A DNA stretch of 64,000 bases from the NCBI GenBank assembly GCA_963775835.1, contig CAVZKV010000015.1, positions 310,001 through 374,000 on the forward strand, in the 5' to 3' direction. This DNA is from AWTP1-13 sp963775835. Lineage in GTDB: Bacteria > Pseudomonadota > Alphaproteobacteria > Rhizobiales > Hyphomicrobiaceae. A program made the translations under genes and the position numbers. This document shows, piece after piece, positions 55,065 through 64,000 of this stretch. The notes beneath the pieces were generated by a model. The model worked only from the letters and a program-made list of their open reading frames with translations. It made no database searches and was not told where the DNA came from. The stretch's first letter is position 1, and every line of letters begins with the position of its first letter.

Positions 55065-55400
55065 CTAAAGGTCACCATCCCTCGGCGTGCCCCAGCCTGC
55101 GACTGATTTTAACGGCGTCGATCCCGCGGCGATCAGCGCCGACGCGTGCGTGTGTGGCGAAGAGCATACAACATCACCTGCGGCAGCCCGCGCGCAACAC
55201 ATGCGTCTTGCCAGCATCGCGACAGATCGTCGCGAGACCTAGGAGCGCCGGCGGTATTACAGTACACCAGCGCATCTGGTTCGGGCTTGCTGTGGCCGAG
55301 CTGTAAGCGCAACTCAAGCCGTTGGCGGCGGTGTTCGCGAAGGACCCTCATTGCATGCGAGGCAGCGAGATCGTGCGTCGACGGTGCTTCATCTTGACAG
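55065..55400 (-). pseudogene. Tyrosine integrase remnant, copy 2
   Basis: Frames on the minus strand give KHRRRTISLP, then RVLREHRRQRLELRLQLGHS, PDALVYCNTAGAPRSRDDLS and CVARGLPQVMLYALRHTRTR, and finally GIDAVKISRRLGHAEGW. This is the catalytic domain of a phage-type integrase with the Arg box and LGH motif over three frames; the catalytic Tyr end is lost. It overlaps in sequence content with remnant 1, so both may derive from related integrases. Confidence 0.75.
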
Positions 55401-55503
55401 GGGTTCACCGCAGACGCGATGCGGTGACCGGAGTAGAAGAGATAGCATGTGATGCCGCTAACAAAGGTCCCGGATAATGCTTTGAGATATGTGGAGGACA
55501 AGG

Positions 55504-56143
55504 ATGGGTATTCACGATCTCGGGCTGTTCCTTATGGCGGGTGTGCTTCTGAACATCACGCCGGGTCCAGATATGACCCTCATTGTCGCGCGGAGCACGC
55601 AGCACGGGACACGCGCGGGGATCATCGCAGCTTTGGGCGTGGGAGTAGGAGCCTTTATTCACATCGCCGCGGCAGCTATCGGGATCTCCGCACTTATTCT
55701 CGCATCTGCTGGCAGCTTTCACGACATTGAAGTGGATTGGTGCGGCCTATCTGATTTGGCTTGGCGTTCAAATGTTGCGATCGTCGTTCAAGAGCAAGCC
55801 CCCCTTGAAAACACAGCTGCCGTTGCCGCCCGACAGCGTTCGACAGATATTCCTGCAAGGTGTCCTGACCAACGCACTAAATCCCAAGGTTGCGGTGTTC
55901 TTTCTTGCCTTCCTACCCCAGTTCGTTGATGCCGACGCGCCCTCCAAGGTCGCGTCGTTTCTGACGCTTGGACTGATGTTCGATGCAGTTGGGACCACAT
56001 GGAACATTGCGGTAGCATGGTTCGCCGGAAAATTTGCGGCATCGATTAACTACTTCCAATTGAGGGCATGGCTTGAGCGAGGCATCGGCGCACTTTTCGT
56101 CATTTTGGGCATCAGGCTCGCTCTCTCAGAGCGTCTCTCATAG
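55504..56143 (+). pseudogene. LysE/RhtB family amino acid exporter, one frameshift
   Basis: ATG 55504 begins MGIHDLGLFLMAGVLLNITP, continuing GPDMTLIVARSTQHGTRAGI (the LysE signature). The frame changes near 55700-55725. The second frame continues LKWIGAAYLIWLGVQMLRSS, LQGVLTNALNPKVAVFFLAF and ends LALSERLS. Total length 213 residues is normal. A single base restores it, so it is a young pseudogene or an error. Confidence 0.82.
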
Positions 56144-56179
56144 AAGTTCAGCGCAGAGTCGCGAGCAGCATGAGCTTGG

Positions 56180-56442
56180 CTATGTCTGCGCGACGGTGGT
56201 CTTGATTTCTTGAAGGCCCGTTTTGCCCAACCAGGGGCGCCACGCTTCGGCAAACATCCTTTGCGCCTCTTCTTGCGTCTCGGCCCGCCGATGCGCGGAC
56301 CCTCGTCAGGATCGATGATAGACCATCGCCAACCCTTGTGCAGACCGACGCCTCGGTCTTGATTGTCTCGGCCTTGAGGGAGCCGATCACAGTCTCGCTG
56401 GATAACACTTCTGCTGGCCGCGTTGGCACCCATGGCGCGCAC
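56180..56442 (-). pseudogene. Small hypothetical protein remnant
   Basis: Minus-strand pieces in three frames, VLSSETVIGSLKAETIKTEA, GWRWSIIDPDEGPRIGGP and EEAQRMFAEAWRPWLGKTGL, end at the stop 56180-56182. They line up as one short protein of a type with a W-x-I..GP..T..EAQ pattern. Unknown function. Confidence 0.35.
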
Positions 56443-56508
56443 GGGTAGATGAGGATTGGGGATGCACCGTGCCTTTTCAGCGTGCTACTTGTCCCTCTCA
56501 GACGGGGG

Positions 56509-58626
56509 ATGCGAGAAATGCAATTATTGAGGTCAGGCCACCTTTGGTCGGGTAGTTTCCTGCGCCCCACAACGGATGGCTACACGTCTGCCTATCGCCC
56601 TGAGATCGATGGCCTTCGCGCCATCTCAGTACTCTTGGTTGTTGCCTTCCACCTCGGCATTCCTGGTGTGTCCGGTGGCTTCATTGGCGTTGATGTATTC
56701 TTCGTTATCTCGGGCTATCTGATCACTGACATTATTTTGCGTGAGATAGAGGAAGGGACCTTTACTGTAATTGGCTTCTACGAACGTCGCATCAAGCGCA
56801 TTTTCCCCGCCCTTTTAACGATGATCGTTGTCACACTCGCGGGCGGCGCGTTTTTCCTAACTCCTGGCGACTACGCAACGGGCGCGCGAAGTGCGATACG
56901 GGCCGTCCTGTCTGTGTCGAACATCTTTTTCTACAAGCATACGGGGTACTTCGACCAGGCAGCCGAATTGCAGCCGATGCTCCACACTTGGTCGCTTGGG
57001 GTGGAAGAGCAGTTCTATCTCGTTTGGCCGCTGTTGCTGCTTGCCATTTTCATGATGACAAGGGGTAAGCGACAAATCATTGCCGGGATCTGCGCGTGCC
57101 TCGCTTTCGGAAGTTTCGTTTGGAGCCTCGACCTCATGAATGCGGACCCAAAAGCCGTATTCTATCTTGCGCATGCCCGGAGCTGGGAACTCGGTGCTGG
57201 CGCGTTGGTCGCAATAGCACCCCGAAGGTGGTTTCGGTGCCACCACCTCGTGGGGGAAGCAATGCCCATCCTCGGACTGGCGCTGATCATTGTCAGCGGT
57301 GTTAAGCTGGACATCTCGTCGCCGTTCCCAGGGGTCAATGCACTCGGCTCGGTTGTCGGAGCCGCCTTTATTGTTGCGCCCTGGACTTGCTCGACCACGA
57401 TTGCGGTCGGTCTTTCGGCAAGGCCATTGGGATTGATTGGAAAGATGTCCTATTCGCTTTATCTATGGCATTGGCCGGTCCTCGTATTTTACAAACACTA
57501 CTCGTTAGGTGCGCAGGTTAGCTTGCTAGAGGCTACGGCGCTCTTGTGCTGCATCTTTATCCTATCGTGGCTGTCCTGGCGTTTTGTCGAATTGCCAGCA
57601 CGCCACTCGAGCCTGCCGCAGTTAACACACATTGGCATGGGTTTTGGAGCTGCGACCGCGGTTGCAGGTGTTTCCTTGGTCGTTGAAACACGAGACGGTT
57701 TTGCCCAACGCATTCCGGAGACCGCTCGCGGCATGCAGAGTCTCGCCGCCATGTGGCAGTGGGATTGCCCGCAATCCGTCACCTACCCTTATCCTGGTGA
57801 TGAGGCTCACTGTGCCATTGGCGCACCCTGGCATAGCGCCAAGACGCGCGGGATTATTTGGGGCGACAGTCACGCCCAACATTTTGCTCCCCTCCTCGAC
57901 AAGCCCGCGCAAGATAGGAGCATCTCTCTACTGCTCTTCCCGGGAATCTGTCTCCCAATCATTACAAAAGACGGCGTACAACGGCATTTCCCCAAGCAGC
58001 CTAACTACAATCAACAGTGTTCTGAGCGGCGCGGTAGGCTGCTATCGTTTCTCAGAACTCACCAAGATGTTACCCTCTTGGTGCTTGCAGCAGCATGGCA
58101 ACATTATCCGGTTGAACTTTACGGCAATGACTCAGCTCGCTCGAGAGAGATTGGGGTTGAGTTGATGCGAACGGGCCTCGGTCAGCTCCTCCAACAGACA
58201 AGTCGGCCCGGATTGCACACCATCGTTCTTTCCGATGTCGCATTGCAGCCGAACGTCGCCATTGGATGTATCATGGCCACGAGCGGCATGATCTTGCGGC
58301 GCGACTGCACTCCCAGCATCTTCGAGACCCCGCGCGAGCGCGTTGAAAATGCTCATGCTGCCACAAACGCTATTATTCTCGCACTTCCGGAACGATGGCC
58401 GAACGTGTCCGCGCTCATGGTTCAGGATTTCATGTGCAGCGCGACGGCCTGCATGACATTCCTGAACGGCGAGTTTCTCTACCGCGACGGTGGTCACATT
58501 CGCCGCAACCTAAACCGCACAACGCAAGAGCGCCTGGCCGAGCTCCTTCACTTGGGTGAGGCGCTCGATCGTGCCACTCATTCTTCTCAGACAGTCAACG
58601 GAATGTTAGGAACAGTTCCGCGATGA
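56509..58626 (+). CDS. Acyltransferase-3 (OafA/YrhL-like) with C-terminal SGNH domain
   Basis: The protein of about 705 residues modifies a surface polysaccharide or lipid. Its membrane domain (about 25-375, roughly ten helices) opens YRPEIDGLRAISVLLVVAFH and has FIGVDVFFVISGYLITDIIL, then HTWSLGVEEQFYLVWPLLLL. The periplasmic SGNH domain has the serine block GIIWGDSHAQHFAPLL and the catalytic Asp/His block DGGHIRRN near the end. The start is uncertain: ATG 56509, ATG 56518 and ATG 56449 are in frame with no strong ribosome site. It appears less GC-rich than the core genes, typical of surface-modification genes. Confidence 0.88.
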   Translation: MREMQLLRSGHLWSGSFLRPTTDGYTSAYRPEIDGLRAISVLLVVAFHLGIPGVSGGFIGVDVFFVISGYLITDIILREIEEGTFTVIGFYERRIKRIFPALLTMIVVTLAGGAFFLTPGDYATGARSAIRAVLSVSNIFFYKHTGYFDQAAELQPMLHTWSLGVEEQFYLVWPLLLLAIFMMTRGKRQIIAGICACLAFGSFVWSLDLMNADPKAVFYLAHARSWELGAGALVAIAPRRWFRCHHLVGEAMPILGLALIIVSGVKLDISSPFPGVNALGSVVGAAFIVAPWTCSTTIAVGLSARPLGLIGKMSYSLYLWHWPVLVFYKHYSLGAQVSLLEATALLCCIFILSWLSWRFVELPARHSSLPQLTHIGMGFGAATAVAGVSLVVETRDGFAQRIPETARGMQSLAAMWQWDCPQSVTYPYPGDEAHCAIGAPWHSAKTRGIIWGDSHAQHFAPLLDKPAQDRSISLLLFPGICLPIITKDGVQRHFPKQPNYNQQCSERRGRLLSFLRTHQDVTLLVLAAAWQHYPVELYGNDSARSREIGVELMRTGLGQLLQQTSRPGLHTIVLSDVALQPNVAIGCIMATSGMILRRDCTPSIFETPRERVENAHAATNAIILALPERWPNVSALMVQDFMCSATACMTFLNGEFLYRDGGHIRRNLNRTTQERLAELLHLGEALDRATHSSQTVNGMLGTVPR

Positions 58627-58923
58627 GACAGATGTTTGAAAGATCTCGACAAGGCCGCCGCCAATCCGGAATGGCGTCAACAGCAGAATGCGAAAATTCG
58701 CGAAAGGTAACGCAAGACCCGGCGTTCAAGCATTGTTCCTAGATCGGTACCCTCGTCGGCTAGGCCGACGGGTGCCTTAGGGCCGATGGAAAAGTCCAGC
58801 GAGCGGTCAAGCGTTGGTGAGAAGCTCCTTGTCGAGCGACCCGAAGGTGAGGCGTTTTGAATCCCGGAAGGACGCCGCAGTCTCTTGCTCATAAACCGTG
58901 AGCGTCGCGAGACGTCATCTTAT

Positions 58924-59739
58924 TTAGGGCGCATAAGCCTTTCGCAGCAGGTATTCGAAGCTCCGACCTGGTAGGTATCGCTTACCAGACACCCCGAGCT
59001 TTTCCAAACGTGTACCTACGATCACGCGTGCAGGAAGTGATCGTTTCGAGAGAAGTTTCTCTACCTTCCGTGCCAGCGCTTGCGGCGAGGCAGCGTTGAG
59101 TTCTTGGGCAGCGTAGAACTGCACTGTATCCTGGAAACGACCCTGGTAGGCCGACGTTGTGCCGACATTGCGACCTAAGATGCGGTTTGCTCCGAAGGCC
59201 GTGTTCAGATCGCCAGGATGGACGACGGTAACCTGAATACCGAACGGCGCAACCTCGCCGCGCAAAGCCTCTACCAAGCCGTCCAGCGCGAACTTCGAAG
59301 CGCTGTAGTATGGAACGAAGGGCAAGCCGATTAGTCCGCCGATTGAACCGATCACAATAACCTTGCCGCAGGACTGCTTCCTCATTGTAGGAAGGACCGC
59401 ACGGATCATACGGGCCGTTCCAAAGAAATTCGTATCAAAAGTCCGTTTGGCCTCATCTTCATCCGTGTCCTCGAGCGACCCTGCCAGGCCCACGCCAGCG
59501 CAAGCAACCAGACCATCTAGCCGTGACTCGCGCCGCAACACGTCTGCGACAGCTCCATTCACTGAGCTTTGCTCCGTGACGTCGAGGGGAAGATGCGTCC
59601 ACTGAGAGGAAGCGCAAGGTGTGCGGCTGCCTCCGTAGACGGTTGTGCCTCCCGTCGCCAGCTGATCACAGATCGCCTTGCCGATTCCGGACGAGCAACC
59701 TGTGACTAACACAACTGCAACGGACGATCGTTTTAACAT
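58924..59739 (-). CDS. Short-chain dehydrogenase/reductase
   Basis: The 271-residue classical SDR has cofactor loop VTGCSSGIGKAI, the ACAGVG segment, catalytic Ser in IGSIGGLIG and the YSASKFAL Tyr-Lys pair. Basic residue positioning after the loop (GGSRTP) favours NADP(H). It is downstream of an alpha-oxoamine synthase on the same strand with a 48-base gap. That pair matches the first two steps of sphingoid-base synthesis (condensation then 3-keto reduction), but this is inference. Confidence 0.9.
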   Translation of the reverse strand: MLKRSSVAVVLVTGCSSGIGKAICDQLATGGTTVYGGSRTPCASSQWTHLPLDVTEQSSVNGAVADVLRRESRLDGLVACAGVGLAGSLEDTDEDEAKRTFDTNFFGTARMIRAVLPTMRKQSCGKVIVIGSIGGLIGLPFVPYYSASKFALDGLVEALRGEVAPFGIQVTVVHPGDLNTAFGANRILGRNVGTTSAYQGRFQDTVQFYAAQELNAASPQALARKVEKLLSKRSLPARVIVGTRLEKLGVSGKRYLPGRSFEYLLRKAYAP

Positions 59740-59787
59740 GTGCGCGTGCTTATTCGCTCAAGAGGGGGGAGCGACGATGGTCACAGG

Positions 59788-61218
59788 TCAGGCTGCCTGT
59801 CTCAACCTTCTACGCAGAGCATCGAGTTCCTCGCGCATTGTCCGCACAGCCTCGCGGATCTGTGCAGGTGTATGCTCGGAGGTGAGGAAGAATCGTAGGC
59901 GTGCTGCTTTGATCGGGACGGCGGGGTAAATAATGGGAAGTACGTTTAGCCCACGCGCAAGCAGTCGCTCGGCCATGCGGCCTGCGTTGACCAAGTCGCC
60001 CACGATCACAGAAACGACGGCATAGCCTTCGCTCGTGGAAGTATCCATTCCGGCAGCACGAGCCAACGACAGAAAGAGTTTTCCATTCGTTTGTATGCGT
60101 GCAACACGCTCCGGTTCGGCCTTAAGAATGTCGAGTGAAGCGATGGCCGCGGCCGTCAGCGGAGGCGACAGCCCAACCGAATAGACCAACCCAGGAGCCT
60201 GGTATTTCAGTACATCAATAAGCTCCTGCTTGCCCGCGATGTACCCACCGCAGCTTGCCAGCGCCTTGCTGAGTGTGCCCATCCAGATGTCGACGCGGGA
60301 TGGATCAATGCCGAAGTGCTCGGCCGAACCTCGGCCGGTCGCTCCGAGGACACCCAAGGCGTGAGCTTCATCGATCATCAGCCACGCGCCATATTTCTCC
60401 TTGAGAGCGACAAGGCTCGGAAGGTCGGCAACATCGCCGTCCATGGAGTAAAGGCCCTCGGCCACTATCAATGCCCGCTTGTGAAGATGGCGGTGTTGCT
60501 TGAGCAGTGCTTCAAGTGCATCGGCATCGTTGTGCTTGAAGGCGAAGGCCGTTGCTCCTGAAAGCTTGGTGCCGACCAGCACGCTGTTGTGCGACAGGTC
60601 ATCGTGGATGATGAGATCATCCGGCGTCATCAGCGTGCCGATTGTGGATACGTTAGTGGCGTGCCCGCTGACGAAGGCAACCGAGGCTTCGACACCGTAG
60701 AAGGCAGCGAGCGCGCGTTCGAGCTGCTGGTGCAATGGCCTCTCGCCGGCGACGATGCGGCTCGCCGACACCGATGTGCCAAAACGTTCAATGGCTTCCT
60801 TGGCAGCTTCGACCACTTTGGGATGCTGGTTGAGGCCAAGATAGTCATAGGAGGCAAAGTTCACGTACTTCTGGCCGGCGATCTCGGTCGTAACGCCGTT
60901 GCGAGCCTCATGGCATCGGTAGAAGGGATCCGCAATGTCGAAGAGTTTCCCGATCTCCTTGTGCTTGAGTATGAATCGGTAGTGAGGAAGATCAGCAAAG
61001 CTTCCAGAGATCTGCGTTGGATCATAGGAGTTTTGCTTCGCGTGGGGCGTGGAGAGGCGCCCGGCCTCACAAGCATCCGCCACCGCGCGCGCCACCTCTC
61101 CAATCGTTCCTCGCGCGTACAAAGCCGCTCGGATTACTGATCGCTTGAGCGCCGTGAAGATTGTTCCCCCAGGGCCGGCACCGTCGATGGGCCGAATAGA
61201 ATTAAGCTCGTCCCTCAT
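59788..61218 (-). CDS. Alpha-oxoamine synthase (serine palmitoyltransferase / KBL / BioF-like)
   Basis: The 476-residue PLP enzyme starts at ATG 61218 (GAGAGG upstream). A family-unusual N-terminal extension of about 75 residues precedes the fold. It shows YVNFASYDYLGLNQHPKVVE, FVSGHATNVSTIGTLMTPDD, the cofactor Asp in MIDEAHALGVLGATGRGS, and the Schiff-base Lys in WMGTLSKALASCGGYIAG. Members condense an amino acid with an acyl-CoA or acyl-ACP. BioF, Kbl, HemA and SPT cannot be separated by eye; the adjoining SDR favours an SPT-like lipid role. Confidence 0.85.
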   Translation of the reverse strand: MRDELNSIRPIDGAGPGGTIFTALKRSVIRAALYARGTIGEVARAVADACEAGRLSTPHAKQNSYDPTQISGSFADLPHYRFILKHKEIGKLFDIADPFYRCHEARNGVTTEIAGQKYVNFASYDYLGLNQHPKVVEAAKEAIERFGTSVSASRIVAGERPLHQQLERALAAFYGVEASVAFVSGHATNVSTIGTLMTPDDLIIHDDLSHNSVLVGTKLSGATAFAFKHNDADALEALLKQHRHLHKRALIVAEGLYSMDGDVADLPSLVALKEKYGAWLMIDEAHALGVLGATGRGSAEHFGIDPSRVDIWMGTLSKALASCGGYIAGKQELIDVLKYQAPGLVYSVGLSPPLTAAAIASLDILKAEPERVARIQTNGKLFLSLARAAGMDTSTSEGYAVVSVIVGDLVNAGRMAERLLARGLNVLPIIYPAVPIKAARLRFFLTSEHTPAQIREAVRTMREELDALRRRLRQAA

Positions 61219-62124
61219 GCAACCTCTCGTTGTCGTGATCGCGCACCGGACCCTAAGCACGGCTGGCAGATCTGTAGATCGGGTGGTGGACCGGCAATTG
61301 CAATAAATATTATGCACTCAGATTGCGGACTTGCGGGGTTCCGCTGCGCGGCGGAATGAAGCGGCGGCAGCTCAGCCGCACCGCAACAGGTATGGGCCCT
61401 TTGGCGCTCATGTTGGCGGTCGGCTTGCCAGCAGCCACCGGCTTGCTGCAGCGGATCTGACAGGGCTTCGGAATCAGCTAGGCAGCAATATCGTCACCAC
61501 GAGCAGGTATCTGCAAAAGCGTTCGCGGTCTTTCGAGCGGGCTCAAAGCGCAATTGGTAACGGGTTCCGTAGTGACCCCAATAGCGCCAAAGACAGTAGC
61601 GCCTAAGACGCGAGAGCGTCGTTTTCTCTTCCATTGAGATTAGGCAATCAACTGAATTTGGGTGAACTTGAACGGAAGTCTTTTTGGCGGGTCTTGTTCG
61701 CTCAGCCCGGGTCGTTTTTCTTGTCTAGGTCCAGGGACCTTCGTGCTCAGGTGAGTTTGGTATGTTGCAGGCGCGGGTCGATCACAAAAACCTCGGCACG
61801 ACCAGCTAGCTGCGGAGGCGCGGGCCGCCGCGGCGCGCCCGTAAGCAGCAGACCTTATCGCACGGGAGCGATCGCGCGCCTCTCCACTCAGGTCCAATCA
61901 AAAAGGGCTGAACCTCCATTTTGCCGGCAAGGAGCCGCGCCCCTGATCTTATCCGGACGTCCCCGCGGCGACAGCGAGGGACTAACTTTCACTGGGTCTC
62001 TTCCGGCGCCCCCCAAAACCTAAAGGATTGCATCCTGGAAAATGCGGTGAATGCGGAGTGTGTCGGATTGGCGGCAGCGGTAGCAAGTAGACCGAAGAAC
62101 TTCTTTCCTAACGATGGATCTGAC
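61219..62124. other. Long intergenic region
   Basis: About 900 bases between a minus-strand and a plus-strand gene. No coding frame, RNA gene or strong hairpin is convincing; it must hold both promoters. Confidence 0.4.
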
Positions 62125-62532
62125 ATGAAAGCCACCATCACCACCCTGCTGGCCGCATCGGTCCTGGTGTCGGGCATCGCTGGCGTTTCGGCCCCAGCCG
62201 CGGCTAAGCGCAAGCAGGCGTATGGCTATGCCCCCTATGCCTATGTCCCCGTCGCCCCCGCCCCCTATGCCTATGCTCCCAACGCCTACGGCCCTAACGG
62301 CTCGGGACCTTGGTTTGCCTATAGCACCTATGGCAGCGGATTTTCTCCCTATCCCTACAGCGATGGTTTTGGCGCCTATGCCCGCAACTCCTTCGGCGTT
62401 GTCCCGCGCGGATATGGTTTCTATGGATATGGCCCCGATCCGGATAGCGCCTCGGGATATGGTCCGTTTTTCGGCACCAACCCTTGGTGGCGCGCAATGG
62501 GTCGCTTTGGAATGGATGGAAGACCCCAATAA
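62125..62532 (+). CDS. Secreted Tyr/Gly/Pro-rich protein
   Basis: ATG 62125 starts a 135-residue protein with a signal peptide (MKATITTLLAASVLVSGIAG, cleavage near APAAA). A low-complexity mature part rich in Tyr, Gly, Pro and Ala follows (AYGYAPYAYVPVAPAPYAY). It ends GTNPWWRAMGRFGMDGRPQ. No enzyme motif. Such proteins are common, poorly characterised envelope proteins in Alphaproteobacteria. The in-frame upstream extension is not signal-like and is rejected. Confidence 0.7.
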   Translation: MKATITTLLAASVLVSGIAGVSAPAAAKRKQAYGYAPYAYVPVAPAPYAYAPNAYGPNGSGPWFAYSTYGSGFSPYPYSDGFGAYARNSFGVVPRGYGFYGYGPDPDSASGYGPFFGTNPWWRAMGRFGMDGRPQ

Positions 62533-62789
62533 GGTTTCCTGCCGGGGCTAGCCGGGAAGCCTTACCCGGCCGGCCGCCCAACGACCCCGGTCGCACAGTG
62601 GGTCAGGCAATGAGCCGACCAGCCCGGGCGAAGATAAAAACGGCCGCCGAGCCCTCGCCCCCGCACGTGGGAAGCGACGCCGCCCACGGCACGCCGCAAC
62701 TTTTCCGATTTGCAAAATCCTGCCGCCCTTCCTAAGTCGCAGACAGTCGGCGCGGCGAGGTTGAGCCGTCCCTCGGCGGAGAGACCGCG

Positions 62790-63353
62790 ATGAGCAAATT
62801 GCAAGCACAGGGCGTGCATCATATCACCTTTGTCGGCGCCAACCGGCAAACCTCGATCGACTTCTGGGAAGGCGTGCTCGGCATGCCCTTCGTATTCGAG
62901 CAGCCAAACCTCGACGATCCCGAACAGAATCATCTCTATTTCGATCCAGGTGACGGCCGGCTGATCACCGTGTTCACCAGCGAATCTTGGCAACCCGACG
63001 CCCGCCCCAATCCGACCGGCATCGGCAACGTGCACCACATTGCCTTCATGGTCTCGCGCGCGACCTATACTCAGGCCGCAGTGCGGCTGCAGGAGCGCGG
63101 CTTTGCCAACTCCGGCGAGGTCGATCGAGGGTTCATGTATTCGATCTACTTTCGCGAGCCGCTCGGGCAGCTACTGGAATTGGCCTGCTACAAGTTCGAA
63201 CCACCGGCCGGGAAAACCCACGCCGACGTCCTGCGCGAGGCGCATAATATCCGCCTCGCACAGGGGGCCTACAACATCGCCGACGAGCACTTGGCGGATG
63301 CGATCGAGTTGCTTGCCAAAAAGCCGGCGCCCGATGTGGCAAAAAGAGACTGA
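62790..63353 (+). CDS. VOC (glyoxalase/dioxygenase) family protein
   Basis: The 187-residue protein contains two beta-alpha-beta-beta-beta modules with metal-ligand-like positions: QGVHHITFVGAN at the N-terminus, NVHHIAFMVSR near 84 and QLLELACYKFE near 139. This matches single-chain extradiol-dioxygenase or ring-cleavage type VOC enzymes. It lies 56 bases upstream of a pirin gene; both families occur in aromatic catabolism and the pair may be co-transcribed. Confidence 0.88.
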   Translation: MSKLQAQGVHHITFVGANRQTSIDFWEGVLGMPFVFEQPNLDDPEQNHLYFDPGDGRLITVFTSESWQPDARPNPTGIGNVHHIAFMVSRATYTQAAVRLQERGFANSGEVDRGFMYSIYFREPLGQLLELACYKFEPPAGKTHADVLREAHNIRLAQGAYNIADEHLADAIELLAKKPAPDVAKRD

Positions 63354-63409
63354 CGGCGACATTGGGTCGGGGCGTCTGGCCCAACGTCATGGTCCAGAAA
63401 GGAAAGCGC

Positions 63410-64000
63410 ATGAGCTGGTTACCCTCCGCGGACCCCAAGCCTGGGGATCCCTTGTCATGTGACGCCATCGAGCATGTCATCGTACCGCGGGCGCGTGATC
63501 TCGGCGGCTTCGAGGTGCGCCGCGCATTGCCGGCGGCGCAGAAGCAGATGGTGGGCCCCTTCATCTTCTTCGATCAAATGGGGCCGGCCGAGTTCCTGAT
63601 CGGCAAGGGCATCGATGTGCGGCCGCATCCTCACATCGGCCTCGCCACGGTTACCTATTTATTCGAGGGCGAAGTGCACCATCGCGATAGCTTGGGTTCA
63701 TCGCTCGCCATCCGTCCTGGCGAAGTCAATCTGATGCGGGCCGGACGCGGTATCGTGCATTCCGAGCGCGAGACCAGCGAGACCAACCTGGTCACGGGAG
63801 GTCACGGCCTGGCGCACGTCAATGGGGAGGCCCCCGACGCGGCTACCCGGCGCCTGTTCGGCATTCAGGCGTGGGCGGCCCTGCCGAAGAGCCATGAAGA
63901 GGGCCCACCCGCCTTCGCCCATCACGGCACGGCCGAGCTACCCCGTATCACCGGTGAGGGAAAGACCGTGCGGTTGGTGTTGGGCTCGGCTTACGGCGCG
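63410..64000 (+). CDS. Pirin family protein (5' part; runs off the window)
   Basis: ATG 63410 (AAAGGA upstream) opens a frame with no stop to the window end, 197 codons. The N-terminal cupin has the pirin signature VGPFIFFDQMGPAEF, the metal ligands RPHPHIGLATVTYLFEGEV with further His/Glu in EVHHRDS and GIVHSERE. Pirins bind iron and include quercetin 2,3-dioxygenases and redox co-regulators. The C-terminal cupin is cut off. Confidence 0.9.
   Translation, partial: MSWLPSADPKPGDPLSCDAIEHVIVPRARDLGGFEVRRALPAAQKQMVGPFIFFDQMGPAEFLIGKGIDVRPHPHIGLATVTYLFEGEVHHRDSLGSSLAIRPGEVNLMRAGRGIVHSERETSETNLVTGGHGLAHVNGEAPDAATRRLFGIQAWAALPKSHEEGPPAFAHHGTAELPRITGEGKTVRLVLGSAYGA

Overview
The window is high-GC chromosomal DNA from an alphaproteobacterium. 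The leuA-mreB order, two class III CoA-transferases, a TRAP transporter, PrmA and the Omp25-type porin fit Rhodospirillales or Hyphomicrobiales. I cannot name a genus from sequence alone.

Bases 1-30,700 are ordinary, densely packed core genome with intact genes. They hold the 3' end of bamA, a TPP-dependent acetolactate-synthase-like enzyme, prmA, a DUF1080 protein, a GST and ilvC. Next come a CoA-transferase/CitE-like lyase pair with a second convergent CoA-transferase, a SARP-type regulator divergent from a methyltransferase, and a TauD dioxygenase with an orphan NMT1-like binding protein. These are followed by a secreted Cys-rich peptide, a porin, PhzF, a complete TRAP transporter (dctPQM), a Tim44-like protein, an AHSA1/ArsR pair, an EF-hand protein, an alpha/beta hydrolase and an MFS carrier. 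The stretch ends with leuA behind a leucine-rich leader peptide and attenuator, mreB, and tRNA-Lys(CTT). Several strong hairpin terminators separate convergent genes.

Bases 30,700-42,440, directly downstream of the tRNA-Lys, form a decayed mobile region. It carries an AlpA-like DNA-binding protein, a hypothetical protein, a frameshifted DNA polymerase A/3'-5' exonuclease and a broken winged-helix protein, which look like a small replicating element. After these come an IS1634-type transposase remnant, a possible group II intron fragment, a frameshifted M12 metalloprotease, an orphan NarL-type response regulator and a UvrD-helicase tail. In the middle sits the most unusual gene of the window: one intact, relatively AT-rich 907-residue reading frame (36,003-38,726, minus) that joins a Cas4/RecB-like (TM0106-type) nuclease module, a DEDDy RNase-H-like exonuclease module and a complete IS66-type DDE transposase.

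Bases 42,440-48,380 are a minus-strand block with dadA and a livMHGFK branched-chain/amino-acid ABC transporter; livM carries one frameshift.

Bases 48,380-56,450 are a second, heavily decayed island. It holds a 12-bp minisatellite, two 46-bp copies of the 5' half of a tRNA-Ser(TGA), each next to a broken tyrosine integrase, and a third integrase tail. Broken copies of a phage packaging-type small protein, a tRNA-Met, a YedK/SRAP protein, a polytopic membrane protein and a LysE exporter are also present, with one short RHH-antitoxin-like gene.

Bases 56,450-64,000 return to intact genes: an acyltransferase-3/SGNH protein, an SDR and an alpha-oxoamine synthase (together resembling sphingolipid-type head reactions), a secreted Tyr/Gly/Pro-rich protein, a VOC protein and the start of a pirin. 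Single-base frameshifts occur only between about 30.7 and 56.4 kb. This argues for gene decay in the islands rather than uniformly poor sequence.
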